Of a stretch of DNA of 64,000 nucleotides, positions 1-11,567 are shown piece by piece. Below the pieces are notes generated by a model. The model worked only from the letters and a program-made list of their open reading frames with translations, made no database searches and was not told the DNA's origin. The stretch comes from Pterobdella sp. o SKG-2022. Lineage: Eukaryota > Annelida > Clitellata > Hirudinida > Piscicolidae. Made by a program: the position numbers and the translations under genes. The stretch's first letter is position 1; every line of letters starts with the position of its first letter. The stretch covers positions 18,888,674-18,952,673 of the forward strand of contig OZ038322.1 of the NCBI GenBank assembly GCA_964035795.1, read 5' to 3'.

Positions 1-32
1 TTTGCTTGTGTTACCCGTTATCACTGCTAAAG

Positions 33-255
33 GTGCGTCTGTCGGCAGAACTACGCAATGAAAGAGTGGAGATTGATCGCCTGAGAGACCAGCTTGAAAT
101 CATCAATAACGTTAAACTTCTTTCAATTTGTGATTTTAACATTTAATTCACTTTTATTTATAAAAAATCTTTGAACAAGTGTTTATTGAATTGAAAAATT
201 TACTGATAAGCGTATCCAAGCCGTTTTGTTGGTACAACAAAAATTGGCATTATTC

Positions 256-289
<34 letters not shown>

Positions 290-1808
290 GAATACGATAA
301 TTGATTTCAAGGAAGATGAAAGGCTGCGAAGGTCTTTGGAGAGAAAAACCCAAGCTGAAGTCAAACTAAAAATAGAAAGAGAAAAGTGACAAAAATATCT
401 ACTTATTTGCAGTTTTAAAAGATTTTTCATTTATTCAAAAAAATTTTGAAACTTTTATTTTAAATACAAAATATTTACTATTTAATAATTCTTTTATTAC
501 CTTTATAAATATTAAATTAAATAGTGTTTGTTGCAATTATTTTCAACAGATTTTTTATACAGCAATATAATAGACTCACACTGAGACTCGTTATTCTTTT
601 CAGGATTGAGTCCCTAGAACAGCAGCTCAACCACTATAAGCAGACCAGCCAATACGAGGTCGCTTACATCTTCACAACAATATGTTTATAAATTATGGAC
701 AATCATCAAAAAGAGTCATCTGAAAGGCATTCATCGGAATTTTCAAAAATATTGTTTTAAGAATTAAGTTATCTTTAAAGTTACAAAGTTTTGTATTGTT
801 TCACACTCATTATGTACAAATTCAATAGAAATCAAATAAGTTCAAGAATTACTGAATCTCAACTCAAACTCAATAGAAATCAATGAAACCTGTGCGGAAG
901 TTTTTGATTGACAACGCTAGAAAGAAGGTAAAAGACCAGCATTGAAATGATGAGAAAAATTTGAGTTCATATTTTCCGATGCTTGCTTTAAACACTATAT
1001 TCCGTAACTTTAATTGTCAAACATTAGTTATCCATTGATCTATTAATTCTTCGGTAAGGCAAAAAAAGTTGTAAATTAGATTTGATTAATCGAGTTTGGT
1101 ACTACATTCATTCATTACTGAACCAATAAGGACGACGAGCGTATATTGGAATTGATTGAGACCTTAAGAAATAAGCTGCAACAAGACACTAAAAGGGAAT
1201 TACTCGCCAAAGTCCAACAGGTTAGCATGGTGATTATTTAAAACAAGCCGATATTATTGAAGATTGGTGGCTACTTCATGGTTCCACGAAACTATTTATC
1301 AAAATTTAGAAAAAAAGGTTTAAAAATTAACTTGAAGCATATTTACTAAAGGTAACCACTTTTTTGGACGAACAAACCGTCATGAAGACGAGCGGTGAAG
1401 AAAGAAAATCTGAATGGGCTTCTCAAAATGATAAGGTTTCGAATAATAACAAGTTATAAAAATATTGCTTTGTAATTTATTTTTTAAAGAATATTTTTGA
1501 ATAAAATTATTTTTATTTTTGCTTTAAAATTCATTATATATGGATTTTAAAAAGAAACTCGTTCATAGGGTTTCGACGGCAGTTTGTTTGCGAAAAGAAT
1601 GCAGGAATTGCGCACATGCTTAAATCAACTTAAAAAGTCAGAAGCCCTTCTCATTAATCGCCTCAACCATCCATTTAATCCCTCTGACCAAAAGATGAAC
1701 CAGTCTTTCAGCCAATCAAGCCACCTGATGGAGTTCTCTCAACTCAATGGTCTCAACTCAAGTCCTCTTAACTATTCTTCTCACAACTTGCCTAAAAGCT
1801 TCGAGTGA
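33..1808 (+). CDS. Coiled-coil protein, C-terminal exons (partial)
   Basis: I see six phase-compatible exons: about 33-110, 312-385, 604-658, 1131-1220, 1352-1435 and 1569-1808, ending in TGA. The 5' part lies left of the window. The first exon is open from base 1, so its left edge is uncertain; an acceptor ending at 32 is my choice. The peptide is charged and heptad-like (ELRNERVEIDRLRDQLE, then RIESLEQQLNHYK, then ETLRNKLQQDTKRELLAKV), typical of a long coiled coil. The last exon has a short helix (FAKRMQELRTCLNQLKKSEA) and then a Ser/Asn-rich tail of about 45 residues. I do not recognise the family. A cytoskeletal, centrosomal or trafficking scaffold is possible but is only a guess from composition. 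Exon structure is well supported; function is not. Confidence 0.7.
257..289. repeat. (ATT)n microsatellite
   Basis: This is an almost uninterrupted run of TTA/ATT triplets just upstream of an exon of the coiled-coil gene, inside its intron. A similar tract lies at 39382-39404. Such tracts often end LINEs or SINEs in this genome type, but I see no element body attached here. Confidence 0.85.
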
Positions 1809-3791
1809 GAAATATAGACCCAATTATAAAGTTTGAATTCTTAAACTAGTTTTTATTAACGTTTTTAGTAAGTTATTATTTAAACAGTAAAAAATATTGC
1901 AGAGCAAATTCTTATATTGCAATAATCATAAGCACTAAATATAACCCACGTAAACTATATAAAGATATTTGAACGATAGTGAAGACAAGACTTACACCAC
2001 AAAGAAACTTCTGAAGCAACTGGAAGCCAGTATAAACAATTATAACAGTGAAAAGTTATAAAAGCCTTCGTAATGATTGCTGTTATCTCAACGTTGTTTT
2101 TATTTCATTCCTGTGCTTAGTTCTTGGATTTTTTAGCTCGTGTTCACAATGCAGTCGAAGCATTCCAGTTTATTTAAAAACTCATTTGTATTTTATTAGA
2201 ATCTTCAATGTCGTTATTTTTCACATCAAGTGCCATTCTTCACCGTTCAACATGTTAGTCTTAAAGTCTATCACCACATTCACCAGTTCTTAAAAAAAAG
2301 AATTTTTAAATTTTAGAAAAATTTACTCGTTTAATAGCTAATAAACAAAATTATTCGATAAATTGGCAACAGTAGTTTTGCCAAACATTCAAAGTTGAGA
2401 TTCAGTAATTCTTGAACTTATTTCAAAGTTTCTTGAAGCAAGTTTTTTGTACAACTATCATTCAACTCATAATAACAGACATTCCTAAAGTGTCACTATG
2501 GAAAGCAATTTTTAAAATTTTGGATTCTGTCGTAAATGGAAGTATGGGTTTTTAAATATAGAATATTAAAAATTAAGCTCAAACATTTAATTTTAAGTTC
2601 GATTTTTTAAGTCTTGAGACATAAAGAAAAACGCATGAAGCTAATGAGGTCATGGCAACAATTTGAAAATTTTTATTAATGTTAGTTGCTAAAATCAGGA
2701 CCAAAGATAAGTAGTTTAATACAGTAAATCCATTAAGCAAAAAAAATTTCTTTTGTTGAATTGAAGTTAAATAATCAATGAAAATAAGTTTGAAACAGTT
2801 TTTAATGTAATTGATGGAAAAGCTAATTAAATAAAATAAATTTTTGTCACTGTAAGCTTTTGATTTTATTATAAAAATCCGAAATGAAAAGGAAGAAATT
2901 TTATCGCAAAATTACATTTATCAAATAACTGATAAAAACTGAAACGTGTTTATAATTATAAACTAATTGTTCATGAAATGCTGGATAAAACTTATCAAAT
3001 ATTAAAATGATAAATTTTCATGTTTTAACATAATTGCAAAACTTGAAAATTGAAGTCTTATTGTTTGTAATTTAACTTTCCAAATTACACTAAGTGCGTT
3101 AAAATAACAAAGATGGTCCAGTTAGAACTAAATGTCAAACAACTTTGTTATTCGTAATATCTTAATTAATTAGTTTGAAATAAATTTGATTTGAGTTTTT
3201 CTATTATTGAAAAGAAACAAATAGATTAAATATTCTGATGAATGCAGCATTGTTTGTAGTTTTTATAACATGCTGATTAGAATAATTATTGAGCTGAAGC
3301 AACATGAAAAGAAATTTTTATACTGCAAAAAAATATATTTGATGAAGTCAATTTTTGTAAAATGTGAAATGTAGAAGTTTTTTTTCATCTACTGCCCGCC
3401 TTTAAATTAACCATCTCCTTCATAGTACCATTGGAAGCCATATTGTAATGGTGTCTTGTTTTGTTGGCTTTTTAATAGATTTTCTTTTAAATTAGAAAAT
3501 AAAAAAAATATTTAAAATTGAGAAAGAATTGAAAACATTGTCACACATGTTTATAATTAAGATTAGTCATATTTATAAATCATAGACTTTTATAGAATTA
3601 TTACTCGCGTGAAAAAAACTGAGCAAATAGGTCATTACAAATTTTCACATTTTAAATACCTTTGAGCGTTCAGTATATATTTTAGAGATTATGTGTAGTT
3701 TTTTGAAAAGTTTATACTTTCTAAACCATTAAGTTAGTAATCGAACCAAAATCCTTGAACATTTTAACTAAATTTCAACAGGAATATATTG
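1809..3791. other. Intergenic region between coiled-coil and PHD/SET genes
   Basis: This AT-rich stretch holds the 3' UTR of the coiled-coil gene and the upstream region of the PHD/SET gene. An open frame at 2048-2293 has no splice context or recognisable motif, and I do not count it as a gene. A splice-acceptor-like sequence ends at 3780, eleven bases before the next start codon, so an untranslated (or coding) upstream exon of that gene may lie in this stretch. Confidence 0.5.
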
Positions 3792-6700
3792 ATGGAAACA
3801 CAGCAGTGCTACGTTCCTAAAATGAGATATTGCATTCCATATTTGGTATGAAAAAAAACTTTTTAAAAAATTTGTTTACTCATTTAATTTAATTTGTTCA
3901 TTAGGATCATAGTTATGCTTCAGAATTACCTGGTTTGCCCGAAGATGCGGTGGAAGGTGAGACTATGATTTTCAAATAATATTCAAGTTATGCATTTGAA
4001 GTTATCAAAGCTTCAAATTTGAGTTTTTTAAGGTTTACTAAAGTGAAGAATTATTTTCCTTCAAGGTTCTTTAGTTCCTGATAGTTTAGGAGCATTTGTG
4101 GATATTGAAGATTCCTCCCATAACATTGGCAATGATACTTCAATCTACCATCAAGAAAATGATCAAGAGGATGAAGAAGATAGAAGCCATTTTAATGGAA
4201 ATGGTTATTCCAGTTATAATCAAAAATACAAAGCCACTGTTAGTAATGATGAAGAAGATTGGTCAGATTCAGTTACGCGATGTATTTGTGACTTTCAACA
4301 TGATGATGGCTTTATGATTTCTTGTGATAGATGCTGGTTAGCTTTAAAATCATTAAAATATATGAATCTCACTGATTATACAAAATTGCATTTAAATTTA
4401 ACTCACCTTCAGTGTATGGCAGCATGTAGACTGTATGGGTCTTAACAAGAACAATATTCCAGAAACATATTTGTGTGAATTATGTCTTCCTAGACCAATT
4501 GATAAGCGTCGTGCTATAAGGCTGCAAATCCACAAGAAAGAAGCTTTAGATGCAGAAAACTCAAAGAATGACAACAGGGGTTATAGTAACAGAAGTAATC
4601 AAAGCAGTGGAGGTAAGGTTGCAGAAACAGGCATTTCAAGTGATGAATCAAGTGATGGAGGCATTCAGCTGGCTGAAGTCAGTCGTACAGGTCGTAAAAG
4701 GAAGCTAAAGAGAGTTGATGATGATCAGTTTACCACTTTCAACACCAACCGAAAAAATCACAAACAACAAGTCAACAATAATATTCACCATAACATTCAT
4801 AACAATCATGTAAACAGAAAACACACTTCAGAAATAAGACCTGCAAAAGTACCTTCTGAAAATCTCTATTCTAAGGTATTTTATTAATTTTGATGAGGAT
4901 AATCATTATGTGGAACTTATTTTTTATTCTATTACAAGTTTTTTATTAATTATTTAGAAAAACCTTTTCCAGTCATACTCTCACAAAAGAGCAAGATTCA
5001 ATTCAAATGATGATGGAAGCAGCTATAATGATAACACAAATGACAAAGTATGCCTCAACACATTCACTCCATCAATCAACAATATTGTTGCACAGCTCAA
5101 CAACAATCCTACTCTCAACTTCAACAATCATCACAACAGCAATTTTTCTGATGCAAACTTCAACAATTATCTACAAAGTATGTCGCCACCTTCATCAACA
5201 TCATCATCTTCCCCACTCAACATCCATACCATGGCACTCATCAAGAAACAGATACGAAACATTGCATTCAAGCCAAGCAATCTGTCACATGGAGTGGTTA
5301 GTTTGATGCTTTCAAATATTATTTAAATGATTTTAATCTATATTTTTATTAAGTTATCTATGATTCATATAATGAGAGTAACATAAGTTATTTTAATTCT
5401 TCAAACCAAATATAAACATTCAAATGAAAACATTTGGAGTTTATTTTATTCCATGGAGATTAAACTTTTGAATCTTTTTTTAAGATTATCTTCATGGAAT
5501 AAAATGAACTTCATTTGAATATTAACATAATTTAAATCATAATTTGAGTGGTTTTCTTCATTTTTGTTTTATACTCTCACTTATTTAATCTCTGTTTTTC
5601 TCATAAAACATGTACTGATTCAAAAATATTTCGTATAATAAACCAAATTCTTTGCCAAAAATTACCAAATTTCATTACAAATATAATAAAATGTGTTTGA
5701 AGGGTGTGATAGCAACAGAAACCTTACGTAATGGACAAGGCATAGCTGAGTTCATGGGTATTGTAAGTACTGAGAATGAATATGTCAACTCATCTAACTT
5801 TGACCCGTTAGTGTATTATTGCTTCGTATCTTTATGTCCTATTTTTGTTACATGTTTGATCAATTGGCTATACAGTTGTTTTTTTTTGATTAATTATGGT
5901 GCAATGTAACAGTAACATGAAGCTTTATATTATTGATACGTTTGAGTTATAACAAGAATCTGATCAAATGTATCTATATAGATTTTAATCCTTTGTATGG
6001 TTTTTTCAATATAATGGCAAGCTTGATAAGATTACAAAAATTCAAATTATTTAGAATGGCTGAAAGGGCATAAAGTTATTATCATCATTATTGAAGGCTA
6101 TATTAAAATTTGATATAAATTTGATAAATTTTAATGAAGCATTTAAAAGATAAAACAACCTGAATTGTTTTAGCAGCGTAAAATTCGAAAGTTTTTAGAC
6201 CGCATAATGATTAATGGCAGATGTTACAAGGGTGTAATGGCGTACAACTTGGATGATAAGCATGCGGTGGTGATTGATGGGCGGTCCTTTAACACATCAA
6301 TCAAGCATATTAAGAGTTCATGCTCCCCTAATGCTAAGGTGATTACATTGTATCTATTGGAATGATTACTTTTTCGATTGTGAATTAAATGCAACTTTCG
6401 TTTATTTTTATGGTGATTTATTATATATGCATGCTTGAAGCTAATATATTTGCAAGCATGAGCTCTATAACACATTAGTGACTTAAATATGGACATTGAT
6501 TACATAAAGTTTTGACTGTTATAAATTTTATACTAAAAAGTTATCTTCATTAATAATTCAAGTGAATATTCTTTTAGAGGCATTGTAAGTATTTTGTATT
6601 TTAATAATGTTTGTTTTTATTCATCAAAAATTGATGATTTTGAAAATGCGTTAATACATCAACCACCAATATAACACACAAGCGACATAATGTGTAAGAA

Positions 6701-8930
6701 GCTAAATGGATTAACCAACCACTACACAGTTGGTTCACAGCACAGAAGGGGGGGTTTTGAGGTTTTATGTTGTGGCATGCAAAAACATCAGCATGGGCAA
6801 GGAGATTACTCTTCCCATGCATCACAATTACAGAGAAATGTAGGTGTGATTGATTGAGTTGTACAATGATGATGCATTTTTAATTATTCCTTGAAAGTAA
6901 AAACATGTGTGAGAGGAGTACCTTTTAAAAGAAAGTTCAATTCAATGATTTAAGTAATGAATTATAATATTTTTTTCCTCAGTTGCTTGTTTGAAACTAT
7001 ATGAATTAATCTTTATTATTACAACTAGAAAGTTCTGCCAGTTATCACCACTATTAATAGGGATGTGGAGATGGTGTGTGTCTGTGGAAAAACCAGTTGT
7101 TCTGTTGTCAAGTTCTATAAAAATAAAAACCGAACTAAAAGGTGTGTTACTCAGTCTATTATAATTATATGTGTTATAATTCCATACAATTTACAATTAT
7201 AAGCCTGGTAATGAGGGCATTGACATCAATTGTGTTCAAACCATAACTATATTGGTTTATTATGAGAATAGTGAATTTATTTGACATTTAATCACTTTAA
7301 AGCTGGTAATTTTCTATGATAAAAGTGTAATTGATGTGTATTAGGCTTTTTCAAATATTAAATGCATTAAACTTTTTACTTGAAATCTATAATTAAAAGA
7401 TGGGTAGTAAAAATGTTTGATTGCTTTGCTTGTTAAGTCTTGACAATTAAATTTAACAGCTATTTCACTTAAATTTAATTGGAATCTATTTTTGCTCTCT
7501 CAAACTGTTTGATAAATTAGTATAATTGATTTGAAATCAGGCTAAAGTTCATTGATATTTTTACTTACATTCATAAACTAGCTTTTTGTATCTCTCTCTT
7601 GCGACTATTATGCCAAAAGCGTATGCATAATAATATATTATTTAAATTTTTAGGCCACTGAAGATCAAATCTCCAGACCTCAAAAAGCTCAACCAGGTTT
7701 GCTTGTGATGAGCACTGATAACCATGTTCAACTCATTAATATTAAATTGTAATGTTATATGATAACAACTCTTGTATTGGTAGTTCAGGATAAGATTGCA
7801 CCCTTTGACTGTATTATATATTGAAAATTATACTAATAGTGTCCTTGTTGAAATTGTATGACAAGGCTAAATTTAATAAAAGCTATAGTTATTTTTCTGC
7901 GTTAAGAAATGTGTTAAAAATTATAATTGCCATACAACTTTGAGCATACTCTTGCATTTATATAGCAAGAATGAAGCAATGAAACACATATTGATAATCT
8001 TAAGGCATTATGTAGGTGTGGAGACACTATACTAATGTTTCATTGTATTTAATTCTTTAGAGCTCTCTCTTAAGTGGTACTCAGTCAGATCAACAGAATC
8101 CAGCTGAACTACTCTCCTTAAATAAAGGTTTTGTGGGTCATTTCTTTATGAAGGAATTAATGTTGTCTTTAACATATAGAAATTTGAATCCTTACATATA
8201 AAATATACTGCAATAATTTTGGATTATAAAAAATTTCGATTTTCTTTTTTGAACCAAGTGCCACTGCTTACATGTAGTAATGAAATTATGTATCAATTGA
8301 AGCAGGATACATGGATTACTTGGCAACAGCTGCCACACTCAGTTCCATGTTGACTATTGACAACAACAAGCCAAATAATAACAACAATTTCATCATTAGC
8401 AACAATCAAATCATCAGCGCTGATTCCAACGCCAACACAATATCTCCTAGCACCAACAATGATATCAATAATACATTAAATGACATCCAAAATTACCTAG
8501 CGTCTGAAGGAGCTACTGAAATAGACAATCCTTTAATCAATAGTAATTCTGAGTCATTCAATGATAATAGCACAAACGAAGTATTTACTACTAATGCTAA
8601 TGCCACTCCAGCTCCAATAACGAATATTAATGATTTCTTCAACAATCCCACTCCCACTAACAACATAGATTACAATAGCACCAACACAAATAGGAGCAAC
8701 ATCCTTGATGCATTGACCGATTCAATGGATTCTTTTGGTTCTAATGATGATATTATGCCTCTCATCATTGCCGAGCCACAACATAAGAAAGTATGTTACC
8801 CGTTTATTAATACTCGACATTTAAAGTTCTTCAACTTCTACACCTTTAATGTTAATTTATATTTGGATTTTTTAAATTTTGAATAAAAATATTCATACAT
8901 TTTTCTTTATTTCAGAGTAACAAATCGTGA
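3792..8930 (+). CDS. PHD-finger and SET-domain chromatin regulator, UpSET/KMT2E/SETD5 family
   Basis: Thirteen exons join in phase to give 734 aa: 3792-3845, 3905-3956, 4066-4336, 4413-4875, 4958-5296, 5703-5762, 6174-6338, 6730-6839, 7061-7141, 7654-7696, 8061-8127, 8306-8790, 8916-8930. The PHD finger (about residues 108-150) starts RCICDFQHDDGFMISCD, passes WQHVDCMG and ends YLCELC, with C4HC3 spacing split by a 76-bp intron. The SET region (about 394-505) contains GIAEFMG, SSCSPNAK and GKEITLPMHHNY, followed by a Cys-rich segment (VCVCGKTSC) in the post-SET position. This order matches fly UpSET and vertebrate KMT2E/SETD5, which read histone marks and restrain acetylation; the vertebrate SET domains have weak or no methyltransferase activity. 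The C-terminal third is Asn/Ser-rich and disordered. Weakest junction: the acceptor before the 60-bp exon at 5703. Residue 126 (Cys) is split across the PHD intron. Confidence 0.9.
5418..5520. repeat. Imperfect intronic inverted repeat
   Basis: The left arm (5418-5460) and right arm (5488-5520) are near reverse complements. Both carry ATTCAAATGAA at the outer end and ATTTTATTCCATG nearer the loop, and the left arm has about ten extra bases between these blocks. It lies in the 406-bp intron before the small SET exon and could form a stem of roughly 30 bp. It may be a small fold-back element. Confidence 0.6.
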
Positions 8931-11567
8931 TGCCTCATTGCTCTGTTGTTGAACATAAATTTTGTTGTTAAATCTTCAAGTTCGGTACGTTATCAAGTAG
9001 GTCTTAATTACTGGCTGTACATAAAAAATCATTTAATATTATCACTAGCAAATGGACAATGGCAAAGATGGTCTGTTTGTTTTATGGTTTTGTTCAAATG
9101 GAAGTGAAGTTGTGAATTGTGTGCTATATTGTTTGCATATGAGTTTCTCATTTAAGTTTTGAGTGTTTTTTTTCACTAGTTTTATAAGTTTAGCTCATAG
9201 ATTCATGCGTTTTTATTACTCATTGTTTAATTTAAATCGCTTGCCTAAGACATTTTTACTCCTTAAATTGGTTTAAATTACTTTTTCCAAAAATTGAACC
9301 AAAGTAATTTGAACGTTTTAATTTCATTCGACATGTACATTCTAAGTTTCGATCTTTACCCTTGAAACGATTTGGTCATTATAATTTGAAATCATTTATC
9401 TACAATAACAGTTATAATCACATAATTTATTTTCAAGGTTTACAAATACTGTAAGTTTGTGAAGAAAGAATAGTTGTTTTAATATTCAGTTTGAAATAAG
9501 TTATTACTTTTGGTTAAGATCTATACGAATTCACACTGTCAATATGTATCGATATTGTTTTCAGTCAATTTTTAATTATTTCTTTATGATTTGTAAATTA
9601 TAAATATGTGCACACGATAATAAAATTGAAAATGCTTGATGGTTCAGTCGTTAAAAGTTAATTCATTGAAGTCGTTTAAAAGAATTATTGCGATAAACTG
9701 CAAAAACAATTTCTACCAAACTGGAACACCCAATCTGCGCAAATTGGGCTTCAAAAAATGTGAATTATGTGGGTCGAATGTAAACTTGATATCTTTTAAG
9801 ATAAATGGCTGTAAAAAGTACCGGCGAAAAGTACATAAAAGTTATTAGATATGGATAAGTTTGAATCGAGTTTCAGCTGTCATAAATCTGTCCTTTCAGG
9901 TGTATGTTGAATTTTTCATATTATTTATTCATTATATGTAATGTTAGATGCAATATATATGAGTCTTCTTAGTGCATTGAGATAGAGTCGTGAAAACTTA
10001 ATGTATAAATTATACTAAAAGTGTGTCTAAAAGCGATTTCACTAAATTTTTACATCTATCTTACTCAAATCTAAGAAGTTAAACTTTGGCCATGACTGCG
10101 TTTCATGTTTTTGTATGAATGCACGGTGAGCTGTTTTGATTTTTTAGAAAAGGTCACCGAGAGCGTTAACAATACCATAGAAACAGTAAGCAAAACAGAA
10201 AATTGAAAGCTTAGTTATACCATTGTAAAAGGCCTAAACCTTCTAAAATTCGAATTTTTGTATTAATTATCTGTAAAAGTTATATTGTTTCTTAAGCATA
10301 TAATTTTGACCATAAAACATTCGCCTAATAACGTATTTTTCTGACCTTAATGAGTTAACGCTGAGTAATGAAAATAATTAAAAAGAATTCTTTTGTAATT
10401 GAGAAATTTCTAGGTGAGAATGATTCAACTAAACAAAAAACTGTTTTGTTTAAGCAAAAGAAAGATACCTTTAAATTAAATTTTTTGATTTTAAGAGTTT
10501 GATTTTTGAAATTGAATTAGCCAAGTGTTATCATCAGAGCTTCAGCAATTTTCTTTTGTTTCTGGTTATTAGCATAAATTTGCATACACATCTAATAGTC
10601 ATGTGCATTATTTAAACTTTAGATATATGAAAAACCAATTTCTTTGAAATAAGTTTCATTCATATATAAAAGTTTCATAGACAATTCTCATTTTTTAAGC
10701 TTTTTTATGAAGTGTTTGCAAACATTCCTGTTTGAATGTACTGAATTTAAGTAAGCAACTACTCATGAAGATAATTGTCGAATTTTAGATCTCATTTAGG
10801 AGTAATATCTTTTTTCATGTCCAAATACTTAAGGCTTCAAATTTGTAGAGTGTTTATTCGGATGTTTTCTGGATGAATATACACTGGTTGCGTGATTAAA
10901 TTGATGACTCACAAAGGTTACTCGATGTTTTCTTCTTCCTCCTCCTCCTATTTCTTTGCTCAAAATCAATTTTAATTAGTTTTATTATTTTATCTCAGAT
11001 ATATTATTGAAATAAGTATTTTATTTAATTAAATAATTCATTTTTAATGAAGTATATAGTGTTGTTCATACTAATTTAATTTATTTGTTCTTTAATAAAT
11101 AATAATGAAATATTATTTCCCCGATCTGTATTTCATCTGATATTCATTGGTTTGTGACTAAATACATGTCATCATACAAGAATGCACGCATTTTGTGTAT
11201 TAGTTATATTTATTTAAAAAAACATTTAACTAAATCCTATTGAGGTATTTTATAAATTTGCTAAATAAATATGAGTAATTTTATTTATATGTATATAAAT
11301 GTACATGGATTAGAAGAAGAAATGAAATTTTATATAGGAAATTGTACGTGATTCATACAAACACATGGAGAGGTTTTTGGAGTGTATTTAAAAACACGCA
11401 CACATCTAGGATCTCGCATAATGCATAAAGGCTCTTATCGTTTGTGTGGACTTCAAGTTGTGTGGAATTTCTGCGTTCATTCTTAAAACATATTAAAGGT
11501 ACTTAATGAAATTTATTTTTTATTATTATAATTTGGTTGACCAACTTTCAATTTAAATAATTGACAG
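8931..11567. other. 3' UTR of PHD/SET gene and intergenic region
   Basis: The stretch is AT-rich with no convincing coding exon. An AATAAA at 9619-9624 could be the poly(A) signal of the PHD/SET gene. A short open frame at 9636-9848 contains an isolated CELC but no neighbouring splice sites or family resemblance. A donor-like AAAG/GTACTT near 11500 and an acceptor ending at 11567 suggest an untranslated first exon of the next gene around 11400-11499. Confidence 0.45.

Noticed and set aside
5652..5909. Reading the SET exon as one longer frame through 5909
   Set aside because: A perfect GTAAGT donor at 5763 in the right phase, and loss of SET similarity beyond it, show the frame runs into an intron.
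7027..7060. Using the CTAG acceptor at 7028 for the post-SET exon
   Set aside because: It gives the wrong phase after the donor at 6839; the acceptor at 7060 restores the frame that reads VCVCGKTSC.
9636..9848. 70-codon frame with CELCGSN
   Set aside because: No ATG context, splice partner, second zinc-binding pair or family similarity; it lies in the likely 3' UTR of the PHD/SET gene.
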